A stretch of 25,949 bases of DNA from the NCBI GenBank assembly GCA_937874515.1, contig CALNBV010000195.1, positions 1 through 25,949 of the forward strand, given 5' to 3'. This stretch comes from an uncultured Paenibacillaceae bacterium. Its GTDB lineage: Bacteria; Bacillota; Bacilli; Aneurinibacillales; Aneurinibacillaceae. The notes beneath the pieces are model-generated. The model had not been told where the DNA came from, did not search any database, and saw nothing but the letters and a program-made list of their open reading frames with translations. Made by a program: the position numbers and the translations under genes. Shown one piece after another: positions 1 through 8,273 of the stretch. Each line of letters opens with the position of its first letter. The stretch's first letter is position 1.

Positions 1-99
1 CCTATTGCTAAAGTAGCTGAAAAATATAAAATCTGAACCCCCTGTATAAAGGAGATAAGGTTTTGCAATTTTATATTTTTCAGCTACTTTAGCAATAGG
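1..99. repeat. 32-bp perfect inverted repeat at the window edge (probable fold-back artefact)
   Basis: Bases 1-32 are the exact reverse complement of bases 68-99, separated by a 35-base loop. The repeat lies inside the GT4 reading frame and replaces the expected conserved continuation after the YLLYTGGSDF strand with an unrelated peptide. A perfect 32-bp hairpin inside a conserved enzyme core, exactly at the end of the sequence, is more like a contig-end assembly or library fold-back than a biological element. Confidence 0.8.
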
Positions 100-606
100 A
101 TTCGGCTCAATCACTTTAAATTCAGAATCCAATCCTCCATAAACTACTTTAATTATGTTAGGATTGATCCCCCCATAAGAAATTGCATCTTGTTTCGTTG
201 TTTCCGAAATGGCATATACAATATCACAACATGCAATAAAATCTAAAATACTTTGATATCCTTTGGTAAGTACTGGACTTGGCAAATACACTTTAGGATA
301 AATCAAAGGAATCGTATCGTAAAAAATAACCCCGACTCTTGTATCCCCAAACCATTCTTTCTCTAAAGGAACACTATAATCAAAGGGACTAGTAATTAGA
401 AAAAAATCAATTTTATAATGCGCGATAAACCGTTGAATTCGATTCTTTAAATCCATTTTGGTGCGAATGTAGTTAGGGGAAAAAAAATAATACTGATGTT
501 CATTATTCAAATTCATAATCGAATCAATTAAACTTTGGGAATAGCGCCCAATCCCACGGTCTTTTGACCCGGATTGTTTAAAAGCAATATCAAAACCAAT
601 ATTCAT
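1..606 (-). CDS. GT4-type glycosyltransferase, N-terminal part only (truncated at window edge)
   Basis: The reading frame runs without a stop from an ATG at 606 to base 1, giving 202 codons. The start has a good ribosome site (AAGGTGGG) about 8 bases upstream. The N-terminus MNIGFDIAFKQSG followed by the KDRGIGRYSQSL segment (residues 14-25) is typical of the donor-side half of GT4 retaining glycosyltransferases of polysaccharide clusters. The GT4 linker strand YLLYTGG lies near residue 185. Family members normally continue with an R-K-N type motif and a further 180 or so residues holding the nucleotide-sugar site. Here the last ten or so codons are the reverse complement of codons about 25 positions earlier, so the end is probably not genuine (see the inverted repeat at 1-99). 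The gene diverges from the methyltransferase at 709. Substrate unknown; family assignment is fairly sure. Confidence 0.75.
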   Translation of the reverse strand, partial: MNIGFDIAFKQSGSKDRGIGRYSQSLIDSIMNLNNEHQYYFFSPNYIRTKMDLKNRIQRFIAHYKIDFFLITSPFDYSVPLEKEWFGDTRVGVIFYDTIPLIYPKVYLPSPVLTKGYQSILDFIACCDIVYAISETTKQDAISYGGINPNIIKVVYGGLDSEFKVIEPNPIAKVAEKYKIAKPYLLYTGGSDFIFFSYFSNR

Positions 607-708
607 CCTTTACCCACCTTTTTCAAATGTATTTCAAGTTCCTCTTTTGTAATAAGAAAGCTGAAAATCACATACATATACCGGGAAAACTGAAAAGGAT
701 GTGTTTCT

Positions 709-1497
709 ATGCTCATATCCCAGGTGTGTAAACAAGCTGATTTCGAGACGGATTGGTTTAAACGTGCTTGTGAAAAGCTAAAAGAACCTTTTAAGTACCA
801 TCGTAAGTTATGGGAGTACTGTTATATATATGAGGCATTATTACAAAATGGAGTTCTTAAACCTACTAGCAAAGGTTTAGGGTTTGGTGTAGGAAAAGAA
901 CCCCTTGCTGCAGCCTTTGCTTCCCATGGTTGTGAAGTTACAGCAACAGACCTCCACACAGAGAGAGCCTTTCAAATGGGGTGGGTTTCTACAAACCAGC
1001 ACAGCAAAAACTTATTGGATTTAAATGAACGAGGGATTTGTGACCCTCACCATTTTCAACAACTGGTTTCCTTTGAATTCCTTGATATGAATCATATTCC
1101 CGAAAAGTTTACAAATGCTTATGATTTTACTTGGTCATCCTGTGCATTTGAACATTGTGGCAACATCGAACTTGGAAGAAGTTTTATCATTAATCAAATG
1201 TTGTGCTTAAAACCGGGGGGAGTCGCTGTTCATACCACAGAATTTAATCTTACGTCCAATGAAGAAACAATAGACCATGGAACCCTTGTACTATTTCGCA
1301 AACAAGACATAGAATGGATGGTGGAAGCCCTACGTAGTGTAGGATATAGCATTGAAATCGACTATACATTAGGTACCGCTCCCATTGAAACGTATGTAGA
1401 TTTACCACCCTATCAAAGCGAATACCATTTAAGATTACAGCTATTGCAATTTACTTCCACATCCATTGGGTTAATCATTAAGAAAACCTCAAACTAA
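709..1497 (+). CDS. SAM-dependent methyltransferase of a polysaccharide cluster
   Basis: A 262-residue class I SAM-dependent methyltransferase. The glycine-rich SAM loop GLGFGVGKE is at residues 56-64, and the acidic residue binding the ribose is D81 in TATDL. The EFLDMN segment and the ECG-like SSCAFEHCGN segment (near 145-153) fit motif II and III positions, and LKPGGVAVHTTEF follows as the usual strand 5 region. Methyltransferases of this kind occur in O-antigen and capsule loci and probably methylate a sugar, but the acceptor cannot be read from the sequence. The ATG is preceded by AAAAGGA about 9 bases upstream. It stands alone: a strong terminator follows immediately and separates it from rfbF. 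Methyltransferase fold sure; substrate unknown. Confidence 0.8.
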   Translation: MLISQVCKQADFETDWFKRACEKLKEPFKYHRKLWEYCYIYEALLQNGVLKPTSKGLGFGVGKEPLAAAFASHGCEVTATDLHTERAFQMGWVSTNQHSKNLLDLNERGICDPHHFQQLVSFEFLDMNHIPEKFTNAYDFTWSSCAFEHCGNIELGRSFIINQMLCLKPGGVAVHTTEFNLTSNEETIDHGTLVLFRKQDIEWMVEALRSVGYSIEIDYTLGTAPIETYVDLPPYQSEYHLRLQLLQFTSTSIGLIIKKTSN

Positions 1498-1503
1498 ATC
1501 CAT

Positions 1504-1546
1504 AAGCCGCAATCCTGAACTTAATCAGGATTGCGGCTTTTTATTT
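1504..1546 (+). terminator. Rho-independent terminator after the methyltransferase
   Basis: A perfect 15-bp stem (1504-1518 with 1525-1539), GC-rich, with a 6-base loop and a T-rich tail (TTTTTATTTTTG). It starts 7 bases after the stop codon at 1497 and isolates the methyltransferase from the rfbF operon. Confidence 0.93.
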
Positions 1547-1633
1547 TTGTTATAGCAAATATAGAATCACTTACATATAGTGTGTTAAAAATACCATCCA
1601 TTTACTGCAGAAATATGGGTAAGGAGGATTTTT

Positions 1634-2419
1634 ATGAAGGTTGTGATCCTTGCGGGAGGTTTTGGAACAAGAATTAGTGAAGAATCCCACTTAAAACCTA
1701 AACCTATGATTGAAATTGGCGAATACCCAATCTTATGGCATATTATGAAGATTTACTCCAGTTATGGTTTTAACGATTTCATTATTTGCCTTGGATATAA
1801 AGGGTATAAAATAAAAGATTATTTTCTTAACTATTTTTATTATAAATCAGATATTACCGTAGATTTTTGCAGTGGAAATCAACAAATTATTCATCAACAC
1901 AGTGCAGAACCATGGAAAATCACCCTTGCTGAAACAGGCCAGGATACCATGACAGGCGGACGAATCAAAAAAATTCAAAACTATGTAGGAAATGAAACCT
2001 TTATGTTAACCTATGGGGATGGTGTGGGAGACATTGATATTCCACACTTAATTAATTTCCATAAACAAAACGGAAAATTTGTGACCCTGACGGCCACACA
2101 ACCTACAGGACGATTTGGCACATTGCATTTGAATAAAGGGCATCAAGTAGAGGGTTTTACGGAGAAGTTAAAAGGTGACGGTAGCTGGGTCAGCGGTGGA
2201 TTCTTTGTCTTAGAACCGGAAGTTTTTAACTATATTGAAGGTGACTATACCATATTTGAAAAAGAACCATTGGAAAATTTGGCGAAGGATGGTCAATTAA
2301 TGGCCTATCCCCATCAAGGTTTCTGGTATCCAATGGATACCTTAAGAGATAAAAAATATCTTGAATCCTTATGGAAAGAAAACAAAGCACCCTGGAAAGT
2401 TTGGAATGAAAATGATTGA
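1634..2419 (+). CDS. rfbF: glucose-1-phosphate cytidylyltransferase
   Basis: A 261-residue enzyme joining CTP and glucose 1-phosphate to give CDP-glucose, the entry step to CDP-linked deoxyhexoses in the cytoplasm. The nucleotidyltransferase signature LAGGFGTRISEES is at residues 6-18, with the KPKPM phosphate-binding segment at 21-25. The metal-binding aspartate is in YGDG (127-130). The ETGQDTMTGGRI segment (100-111) is characteristic of RfbF/DdhA rather than of glucose-1-phosphate thymidylyltransferase. Length matches the family (about 257). A strong AAGGAGG site lies 6 bases before the ATG. The end overlaps the start of rfbG, so the two are translationally coupled. No convincing promoter was found in the 87 bases between the preceding terminator and this gene. 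Confidence 0.95.
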   Translation: MKVVILAGGFGTRISEESHLKPKPMIEIGEYPILWHIMKIYSSYGFNDFIICLGYKGYKIKDYFLNYFYYKSDITVDFCSGNQQIIHQHSAEPWKITLAETGQDTMTGGRIKKIQNYVGNETFMLTYGDGVGDIDIPHLINFHKQNGKFVTLTATQPTGRFGTLHLNKGHQVEGFTEKLKGDGSWVSGGFFVLEPEVFNYIEGDYTIFEKEPLENLAKDGQLMAYPHQGFWYPMDTLRDKKYLESLWKENKAPWKVWNEND

Positions 2420-3488
2420 TCCTGGATTTTGGAAAGGAAAACAAGTATTTATTACAGGGCATACAGGATTTAAAGGATCCTGGCTATGTTTATGGCTTCA
2501 TTCGCTAGGCGCTGAAATTACAGGGTTTTCCCTCTCTCCACCTACAGTGCCTAGCTTATTTTCATTATGTAAAATAGAGGATTGGACAACAACGATTACT
2601 GGAGATATCCGTAATCGGGCTCAATTAAATGAAGCCCTTCATAAAGCCGATCCGGACATTATTATTCATATGGCAGCACAACCATTGGTTCGTGTTTCTT
2701 ATGAAAACCCTGTTGAAACCTATGAAATAAATGTAATAGGTACATTAAATGTGTTTGAAGCTGTAAGAACCCTATTAAATAATAATAAACCCAGAGCCAT
2801 TATTAATGTTACATCAGATAAATGTTATGACAACAAAGAATGGGTCTGGGGATACCGGGAAACAGAAGCGATGGGAGGCCATGACCCCTATTCAAACAGT
2901 AAAGGATGTTCAGAATTAATCACCGCTTCTTATCGCAATTCTTTCTTTAATCCCCAAACTTATGAAACTCATAGAGTGGCTTTAGCCTCAGCAAGAGCAG
3001 GCAATGTCATTGGAGGAGGAGATTGGGCAAAAGATCGCCTTGTACCTGATTGCATCCATTGTCTCCTCAATGGGGAAAAGATGCAAATAAGAAATCCAAT
3101 GTCTATTCGTCCCTGGCAACATGTCCTTGAGCCCTTAGGGGGGTACTTAGTACTGGCACAAAAATTGTATACGGATGGCGTTCAGTTTGCTGAGGGATGG
3201 AATTTCGGACCTAATGAGGAAGATGCCAAACCTGTACAATGGATTGTCGAGTCATTATACAATAAGTGGGGAACTGCTGTAGAGTTTACCCTGGAAGAAG
3301 ACTGTAAATGGCATGAAGCACATTATTTAAAATTAGACTGTGCAAAAGCAAAAAACAAATTAGGCTGGAAGCCAAGGTGGAATTTAGACCATGCCTTAAA
3401 TAAAATTATCCAGTGGACTAGAGGATATAACAAAGGCAAGGATATAAAAAAACTCTGTCTAGAACAAATTAAGGAATATGGGCAATGA
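2406..3488 (+). CDS. rfbG: CDP-glucose 4,6-dehydratase
   Basis: A 360-residue short-chain dehydrogenase/reductase family enzyme that converts CDP-glucose to CDP-4-keto-6-deoxyglucose using bound NAD. The nucleotide-binding motif TGHTGFKG is at residues 17-24. The catalytic region has TSDKCYDN (136-143), which is diagnostic for this dehydratase, and the Y162-x-x-x-K166 pair in DPYSNSKG. I start it at the ATG at 2406 (product MKMIDPGFWKGK), which matches the usual short N-terminus. An ATG at 2412 is nearly as likely. The frame is open back to 2361 but the extra residues are only a shifted reading of rfbF. It overlaps rfbF by 14 bases and the next gene by 4 bases (ATGA), so the three form one coupled unit. 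Confidence 0.94.
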   Translation: MKMIDPGFWKGKQVFITGHTGFKGSWLCLWLHSLGAEITGFSLSPPTVPSLFSLCKIEDWTTTITGDIRNRAQLNEALHKADPDIIIHMAAQPLVRVSYENPVETYEINVIGTLNVFEAVRTLLNNNKPRAIINVTSDKCYDNKEWVWGYRETEAMGGHDPYSNSKGCSELITASYRNSFFNPQTYETHRVALASARAGNVIGGGDWAKDRLVPDCIHCLLNGEKMQIRNPMSIRPWQHVLEPLGGYLVLAQKLYTDGVQFAEGWNFGPNEEDAKPVQWIVESLYNKWGTAVEFTLEEDCKWHEAHYLKLDCAKAKNKLGWKPRWNLDHALNKIIQWTRGYNKGKDIKKLCLEQIKEYGQ

Positions 3489-4375
3489 TTGCTTTTATTA
3501 CAGGAGGAACTGGTTTTATTGGCTCCCATCTCATTGGAAAACTCCTAAGTGAAGGGTGGGATGTTCACCTCTTATGCAGAAAAGAAACGAATTTCTCACT
3601 AGTGAACAATAGTACCTCTCAACCCACCATTCATGAATTGACAGGAAAACCAGAGGACCTAAATCGTATAGTAAAAAAAGTAAAACCTGATCTTGTATTT
3701 CATCTAGCCTCTTTAAGCCCCTCAGTACACACCCTAGAAGATATCCCCACCCTTATTGAAAGCAACATAACATTGGGAACACAGCTTGTAGAAGCTATGG
3801 TACAGAATGAATGTTATCAACTCATTAATACAGGTACCATTTTGCAACATTATGAAGGCATGCCCTATAGTCCTGCTTCCCTGTACGGTGCCACGAAACA
3901 GGCTTTCGAAGCCATTATACAATACTATATTGAAACAACCCCATTAAAAGCCATACATTTAAAATTAGCCAATGTATATGGCAAAAATGATCCCCGACCA
4001 CGAATTTTTTCCTTGTTAAAAAAGGCTGCGCTAGAACAGATAACACTGGAAATGACTCCTGGTGAACAATACATTGATCTGATTTATATTGATGATGTTG
4101 TAGAAGCCTTTTATGTAGCAGCCCTTCGATTTGAAAAAAGGATGGATAGAAAACAGGAAAAATTCCTGATTTCATCCCAAACACCCATTAAACTAAAAGA
4201 ACTGGTCAGAATCTATGAAGAAGTTGCCGGACACAAGGTGTCAATCTGCTGGGGAGGAAAACCTTACAGGTCCCGTGAAATGATGGCATATCAACCCTAC
4301 GGGATTCCACTTCCACAATGGAAAATAAAAAACAGTCTTTATGAAGGCATAAAAAAAACCCTATCAATCGAATGA
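3485..4375 (+). CDS. NAD-dependent epimerase/reductase acting on a CDP-4-keto-deoxyhexose (RfbJ-like)
   Basis: A 296-residue extended SDR protein. The Rossmann motif TGGTGFIGSHL is at residues 6-16; the active site has T118 in INTGT and the pair Y134/K138 in LYGATK. The stretch around 114-140 (NTGT, QHYEG, YSPASLYGATKQAFE) closely resembles CDP-abequose/CDP-paratose-type synthases, which reduce the 4-keto group of CDP-sugars. With rfbF and rfbG immediately upstream it most likely completes a CDP-6-deoxyhexose. No 3-dehydrase (RfbH/DdhC) is present, so a 3,6-dideoxy sugar would need that enzyme from elsewhere. The start overlaps the rfbG stop by 4 bases, with AAGGA 9 bases upstream. The final codons lie inside the terminator stem. 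Exact product uncertain. Confidence 0.85.
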   Translation: MIAFITGGTGFIGSHLIGKLLSEGWDVHLLCRKETNFSLVNNSTSQPTIHELTGKPEDLNRIVKKVKPDLVFHLASLSPSVHTLEDIPTLIESNITLGTQLVEAMVQNECYQLINTGTILQHYEGMPYSPASLYGATKQAFEAIIQYYIETTPLKAIHLKLANVYGKNDPRPRIFSLLKKAALEQITLEMTPGEQYIDLIYIDDVVEAFYVAALRFEKRMDRKQEKFLISSQTPIKLKELVRIYEEVAGHKVSICWGGKPYRSREMMAYQPYGIPLPQWKIKNSLYEGIKKTLSIE

Positions 4376-4392
4376 TTGATAGGGTTTTTTTT
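4351..4392. terminator. Bidirectional terminator shared by two convergent genes
   Basis: An 11-bp stem (4359-4369 with 4374-4384) with a GAAT loop, flanked by eight A on the left and eight T on the right, so it can end transcription from either side. The stop codon of the epimerase (4373-4375) is inside the hairpin, and the stop codon of the GT8 gene (4391-4393) sits in its T tail. Confidence 0.92.
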
Positions 4393-5167
4393 AATCGTTC
4401 CAAGCCGTCATGCTTAAATAACGATAATATTCATATTGCAAGGGATGACCTGTGGTCCATGGTTTATTCGCAGTCGTATAATGAATAATTGCTGGTTTTA
4501 TTTTATGAAGAATTGGATTGATAAGATATGAGGTTTGAAAATTCCATTTCGGATCCAATTTTAACCATTTGTCAAAGAGATTCGCATTTAATGCATCCTG
4601 ATCCATATATAATACTTTAAATGGATTAGATCTTGTATAATGCATAATTTTGTCCGATAAATTATTTTCTCTCCACTTAATTACATTAAACACTAACACA
4701 CCCGAATTAAAATACTTAAATTGAGGTGGAATAGACAAAGGGGCACATCGATCCAAAGCAGCAGGATCTTCTACTGCAGCTAAACAATAATTATCAATAT
4801 TGGTATTCCATAACTCTGTCACATCTTCTTTTAAAATAATATCACTATCCAAATAAATGGCTTTATTGACATCCAGCTCCAACAATTGGGGAATCAGTAT
4901 CCGGAAGTAGTTTTCCTTGCCAAAATAGCCAATGATTCGAAACCCATTAAATACTGAAGAATCAATGATTAAAAAATGAATAGGAATTTGATACTTCTGC
5001 AAAGCTAAAACCAATTTATACTTATTTAGCGGTGAGATTCCACCGTCAATGACATATATTTTCACCGGGTTTTGTGACTTTTTGTTTAGTACTAGGGAAG
5101 TTAGCATAACAGCGAGGGGTTTAGTATATTTGTCACTGCACGTTGTAACAATATGAATGGATTCCAA
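4391..5167 (-). CDS. GT8 family glycosyltransferase
   Basis: A retaining glycosyltransferase of family GT8, a UDP-sugar-dependent group. Counted from the TTG start, the DSD metal-binding motif is at residues 107-109 in IYLDSDIIL. The acceptor-side motif YFNSGVLVFN lies near 160, the DQDALN segment near 195, and the C-terminal HYTTANKPW (from about 229) matches the conserved H-x-x-x-x-K-P-W element. At 258 residues it is at the short end of the family but has all the core motifs. I chose TTG at 5167: GAGGTGG lies 6-7 bases upstream, whereas the GTG at 5176 has no ribosome site because it overlaps that same motif. It is the last gene of the minus-strand cluster, 39 bases after manA. The sugar and acceptor are unknown. 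Confidence 0.87.
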   Translation of the reverse strand: MESIHIVTTCSDKYTKPLAVMLTSLVLNKKSQNPVKIYVIDGGISPLNKYKLVLALQKYQIPIHFLIIDSSVFNGFRIIGYFGKENYFRILIPQLLELDVNKAIYLDSDIILKEDVTELWNTNIDNYCLAAVEDPAALDRCAPLSIPPQFKYFNSGVLVFNVIKWRENNLSDKIMHYTRSNPFKVLYMDQDALNANLFDKWLKLDPKWNFQTSYLINPILHKIKPAIIHYTTANKPWTTGHPLQYEYYRYLSMTAWND

Positions 5168-5206
5168 TTTATCCACCTCGACATTTTATAATAGCCGTGA
5201 TGCAAA

Positions 5207-6115
5207 TTAATAAGAGGTTCGGAGAATATGAATTTCTTCTCCCATAACACAATAGGATGTCAAGCACCCTGGGATTAATAAGGATTCTCCTTTCGTACAC
5301 TTTACCTCTTCACCATTACCAAAGATGACTCCCTCTCCTTCAATAATGGTTAAAATACTAAATTGTCCCCTGGTAAAATAATGGGAATTCCCATGGACTT
5401 CAATTCGTTCTACGCTAAAAAAAGGAGTTGTAAAGAGAGTATCCCTGGCAAATTGAAAAAAACGTTTCTCCTGGTTTACTGGTTCCTTAAAATTAATCAC
5501 TTGCATAGCTTTATCAAGGTGCAATTCCCTTTGATTCCCTTTTCCATCTGTTCGATTCCAATCAAAAATCCGATAGGTTAAATCAGAGGATTGTTGAATT
5601 TCAATTAAACGAATGCCTTTTCCCAGGGAATGAATGGTTCCTGCAGGAACATATATTAAATCTCCACCAGTAACTTTGATTCGATTTAAATACGCCTCTA
5701 ATTGTCCAGCCAAAACTCTTTTCTTAAACAATTCAGGAGTCATGTAATGATGTCCATAAATAACATGAGAATCAGGTTCAGCATCGAGAATATACCAGCA
5801 TTCTGTTTTTCCATTTCCATCCTTCTCAAGCAATTGGGCATAAAAATCATCAGGATGGACTTGAACAGATAAATCATCCTGGCAGTTAATATACTTTATA
5901 AGTAATGGAAAAAACCCATTATTGTCTATACAATGACTTCCAAGAATAAATTCTGCAAAATCACAAAAAAGGTCAAATAAACCAATACCAGCAAAAATAC
6001 CATTTACAATCCTGGTATCATTATTGGGTAATCCTGATAACGTCCATATTTCTTCGCCCCATATTTTCTCTTTCCTGATGGGCAATAACTTCATGGGGTA
6101 AAACTTTGCTTTCAA
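5207..6115 (-). CDS. manA: mannose-6-phosphate isomerase, class I
   Basis: A 302-residue zinc-dependent isomerase that interconverts fructose 6-phosphate and mannose 6-phosphate, the first step toward GDP-mannose. The zinc ligands are visible as Q85 and H87 in LSVQVHPDD, E105 in KTECWYIL and H162 in PAGTIHSLG; R182 in TYRIFDW is the conserved arginine of the active site. It is slightly shorter than the typical Bacillus ManA (about 315). The reading frame starts with TTG at 6115, six bases after manC, with only a weak ribosome site. An ATG at 6094 (MKLLPIRKEKIWG) is an alternative with no clear site either, so the start is uncertain. The position behind manC makes a dedicated GDP-mannose supply role likely. 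Confidence 0.93.
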   Translation of the reverse strand: MKAKFYPMKLLPIRKEKIWGEEIWTLSGLPNNDTRIVNGIFAGIGLFDLFCDFAEFILGSHCIDNNGFFPLLIKYINCQDDLSVQVHPDDFYAQLLEKDGNGKTECWYILDAEPDSHVIYGHHYMTPELFKKRVLAGQLEAYLNRIKVTGGDLIYVPAGTIHSLGKGIRLIEIQQSSDLTYRIFDWNRTDGKGNQRELHLDKAMQVINFKEPVNQEKRFFQFARDTLFTTPFFSVERIEVHGNSHYFTRGQFSILTIIEGEGVIFGNGEEVKCTKGESLLIPGCLTSYCVMGEEIHILRTSY

Positions 6116-6121
6116 CTTTCT

Positions 6122-7168
6122 TTACCCCAATTCCAAATCATTTTGCTCTAATAACAATTTAACTTCCTGAGCTCTATTTTTGGGACATACTAATATTGCT
6201 TTTTCTGTAGCAACAATCACAAGATCCTTTATGCCAATGGTTGCAATGAATTGACCTGATGAATGAATGACACAATTGGTTGTATCCATTAACAGGCTTT
6301 CTCCTTCGATCACGTTCCCCTTTTCATCGGAGGAGAAAATCCGTTCTAGAGCATCCCAACTTCCCAGATCATCCCATATAAAATCTACAGGAATGACATA
6401 GATATGATCCGTTTGTTCAATTACGCCATAATCAATGGATTTTTTCTCAATGATGTTATATTCCCTTTCAATAATTTCTTTTTCTTCGGGAGTATTAAAG
6501 GATTTTTCAATTCTCTTTAATCCATGGGATAACAAAGGCATATATTGTTCAATCATTTGTAAGACCGTTGAAGCTCTCCAAACGAAAATCCCACTATTCC
6601 AAAAATAAGCGGGGGTATTAAAGTATTCCTTCGCCAGATTCAGTGGCGGCTTTTCAATAAATTGCTCCACCTTATAAAAGGAACCTAGCTTTTCCCCTCT
6701 TTTAATATAGCCATAGCCTGTTTCCGGACGATGGGGTTTAATCCCCAGGGTAACTACACAGTCTTCTTGGCTGGCTTGATTTGCTGCTTCATTCAATGCA
6801 TCTCTATATTTTTCGCTTTGTAAAACGTATTGGTCTGCAGGTATGGTGATGAGAATGGGATCAACGTATTTATGTTTTAAATAAACGGCTGATAAACCAA
6901 TACAAGCCGCAGTATCCCTGCCACAGGGTTCAACAATGATATTTCCATCGGAAATAATACTCACCTGATCCTTCACAATTTCCCTGTATTTCTCTAATGT
7001 TACGACATAAATATCTTCTATTTTAAGAAAAGTAAGCAATCTTTCAATTGTATATTGAAAAAGGGATTTACCATGAAAAAGAGTTATAAACTGTTTAGGT
7101 AAATCACTTGTGCTTTTCGGCCAAAGGCGTTTACCCTGCCCACCTGCCAAAACCACAGCTTTTATCAT
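6122..7168 (-). CDS. manC: mannose-1-phosphate guanylyltransferase
   Basis: A 348-residue enzyme making GDP-mannose from GTP and mannose 1-phosphate. The signature LAGGQGKRLWPKS is at residues 7-19, the FIEKPP sugar-binding segment at 170-175, and the YFWNSGIFVW and DDLGSWDAL segments follow as in the family. It has only the nucleotidyltransferase part; the C-terminal isomerase domain of the long bifunctional ManC/AlgA type is absent, and the separate manA directly downstream supplies that activity. The ATG is preceded by GGGTGG at 5 bases. A sigma-K-like promoter lies at 7196-7223, placing a predicted transcript start about 20 bases before the gene. No phosphomannomutase gene is in the window. 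Confidence 0.95.
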   Translation of the reverse strand: MIKAVVLAGGQGKRLWPKSTSDLPKQFITLFHGKSLFQYTIERLLTFLKIEDIYVVTLEKYREIVKDQVSIISDGNIIVEPCGRDTAACIGLSAVYLKHKYVDPILITIPADQYVLQSEKYRDALNEAANQASQEDCVVTLGIKPHRPETGYGYIKRGEKLGSFYKVEQFIEKPPLNLAKEYFNTPAYFWNSGIFVWRASTVLQMIEQYMPLLSHGLKRIEKSFNTPEEKEIIEREYNIIEKKSIDYGVIEQTDHIYVIPVDFIWDDLGSWDALERIFSSDEKGNVIEGESLLMDTTNCVIHSSGQFIATIGIKDLVIVATEKAILVCPKNRAQEVKLLLEQNDLELG

Positions 7169-7195
7169 GTAACCACCCGCTTTTTCATTGTAGAA

Positions 7196-7223
7196 TAGAT
7201 TATGTTTTATAAAGGAAGTCCGT
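7196..7223 (-). promoter_or_regulatory. Candidate sigma-K promoter of manC-manA-GT8
   Basis: Reading the minus strand, an AC (7223-7222) is followed after 17 bases by CATAATCTA (7204-7196), an exact match to the CATAnnnTA minus-10 element of the mother-cell sporulation sigma factor K. The distance from the minus-10 to the manC ATG is 28 bases, enough for a transcript start and the ribosome site. The motif is short, so this is a candidate only. Confidence 0.5.
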
Positions 7224-7259
7224 GATAAATCAGCCTAAAAAAGCCCATAGATTTACAAA

Positions 7260-8273
7260 TTATGGAGTGATTTTTTGTCCAATCCAGACGCTATCAGCCT
7301 GATTTATTTTCTTAATCCAACGGGGCAATTCCTCCACTAATTTCGTTACCCCATCCCATGTATCTACATCATGAAAAGCGATGAATCCACCTTCTTTTAC
7401 TTTAGGGCTCCAAAATTCGAAATCTCGGCGCACTGAATGATAATCATGAACGGCATCAATGAACAGAAAACCAATTTCCTGATCCAATGGCCACTTATTC
7501 GCTGCTTCAATGGTATCTGACTGAATAGGTTTAACAAAGGGCAATAAATTCAATGATGTTATCGTATGAATGAAGGATTGATAGAGCTCGATTCCACTCA
7601 TTTGTCCCCAATTTTGCCAATGATCAACGGCATATATTGTGCCGCCCCCCCGGTCCTTCACTGCAAAAGATAACCAGGATGTTGATCTTCCTTTAAATGA
7701 ACCAACCTCAACAACAGTAGGAATGGGAGCGTGAAACCGAGCGATGTTGTATAGGGCGGCACCTTCCTTTGTTGTTAGCCAGCCATCAATAGGAGAGACC
7801 AGTTCCTCAATTTCCATCATCCTTTGATTTAGATCTTTCTGAGGAGATTTTTTATTTTGCAAGGATTCTTCAAAAAGATGGCTAATAAAAGTTAACCGTG
7901 ACATTTTTCCAACAGTAACATCTTCGATAATAGATTGATGATGGTTTGGGGGAACAGCGTTAGTTATTTCTCCGTAGGCATGATTTATAAAATCCGTAAT
8001 AGGTAATGTATAGAAGGTCCTGATTAAATCGGCTATGGTTGAATGGGGGGTAATAGGAAGGGAAAGAGGGGTTTGATAAAGGTAAGCAGCCTGGGGACTG
8101 GTGAGGATAGCTTGAATCTGTGCGATTTTTGAAATTCCTTGACTTAATTGAATCTGAGAATGTATTAATTCCTCTTTTTGTGGCAGACGATTAAGGAGCT
8201 GTCTATACAAATCCCATATATAATGACTTCCTTCTTTTTGCATTAAGTCATTTGCTTTTAATCTTATTCTCAA
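7260..8273 (-). CDS. DUF4214-like module fused to a SAM-dependent methyltransferase
   Basis: A 337-residue two-part protein. Residues 1-140 hold a DUF4214-like module: the WDLYRQLLNRLPQKEEL repeat start at 20-36, then TIADLIRTFY (79-88) and a second weaker repeat at 94-135. The same module starts two GT61 enzymes of this cluster. Residues 160-337 form a class I methyltransferase of the Methyltransf_24 kind: SAM loop VVEVGSFKGRS (187-197), YAVDHW (214-219), DAVHDY (273-278) and GGFIAFHD (295-302), the last two holding likely metal- or substrate-contacting residues. The TTG start directly follows the stop of the upstream GT61 gene, with GGGAGG 9 bases before it, and aligns without gaps with the starts of the other two module-bearing proteins. 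It probably methylates a glycan made here; acceptor unknown. Confidence 0.82.
   Translation of the reverse strand: MRIRLKANDLMQKEGSHYIWDLYRQLLNRLPQKEELIHSQIQLSQGISKIAQIQAILTSPQAAYLYQTPLSLPITPHSTIADLIRTFYTLPITDFINHAYGEITNAVPPNHHQSIIEDVTVGKMSRLTFISHLFEESLQNKKSPQKDLNQRMMEIEELVSPIDGWLTTKEGAALYNIARFHAPIPTVVEVGSFKGRSTSWLSFAVKDRGGGTIYAVDHWQNWGQMSGIELYQSFIHTITSLNLLPFVKPIQSDTIEAANKWPLDQEIGFLFIDAVHDYHSVRRDFEFWSPKVKEGGFIAFHDVDTWDGVTKLVEELPRWIKKINQADSVWIGQKITP

Noticed and set aside
1..99. Terminal inverted repeat of an insertion sequence
   Set aside because: The arms are perfect copies of coding sequence within one gene, with no transposase and no target duplication; a fold-back artefact explains it better.
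1547..1581. Vegetative promoter before rfbF (TTGTTA and TATAGT)
   Set aside because: The spacing is about 23 bases and no other pair fits, so no promoter is claimed there.
2361..3488. rfbG starting at 2361
   Set aside because: The extra N-terminal residues are a shifted reading of rfbF and are unlike the family N-terminus.
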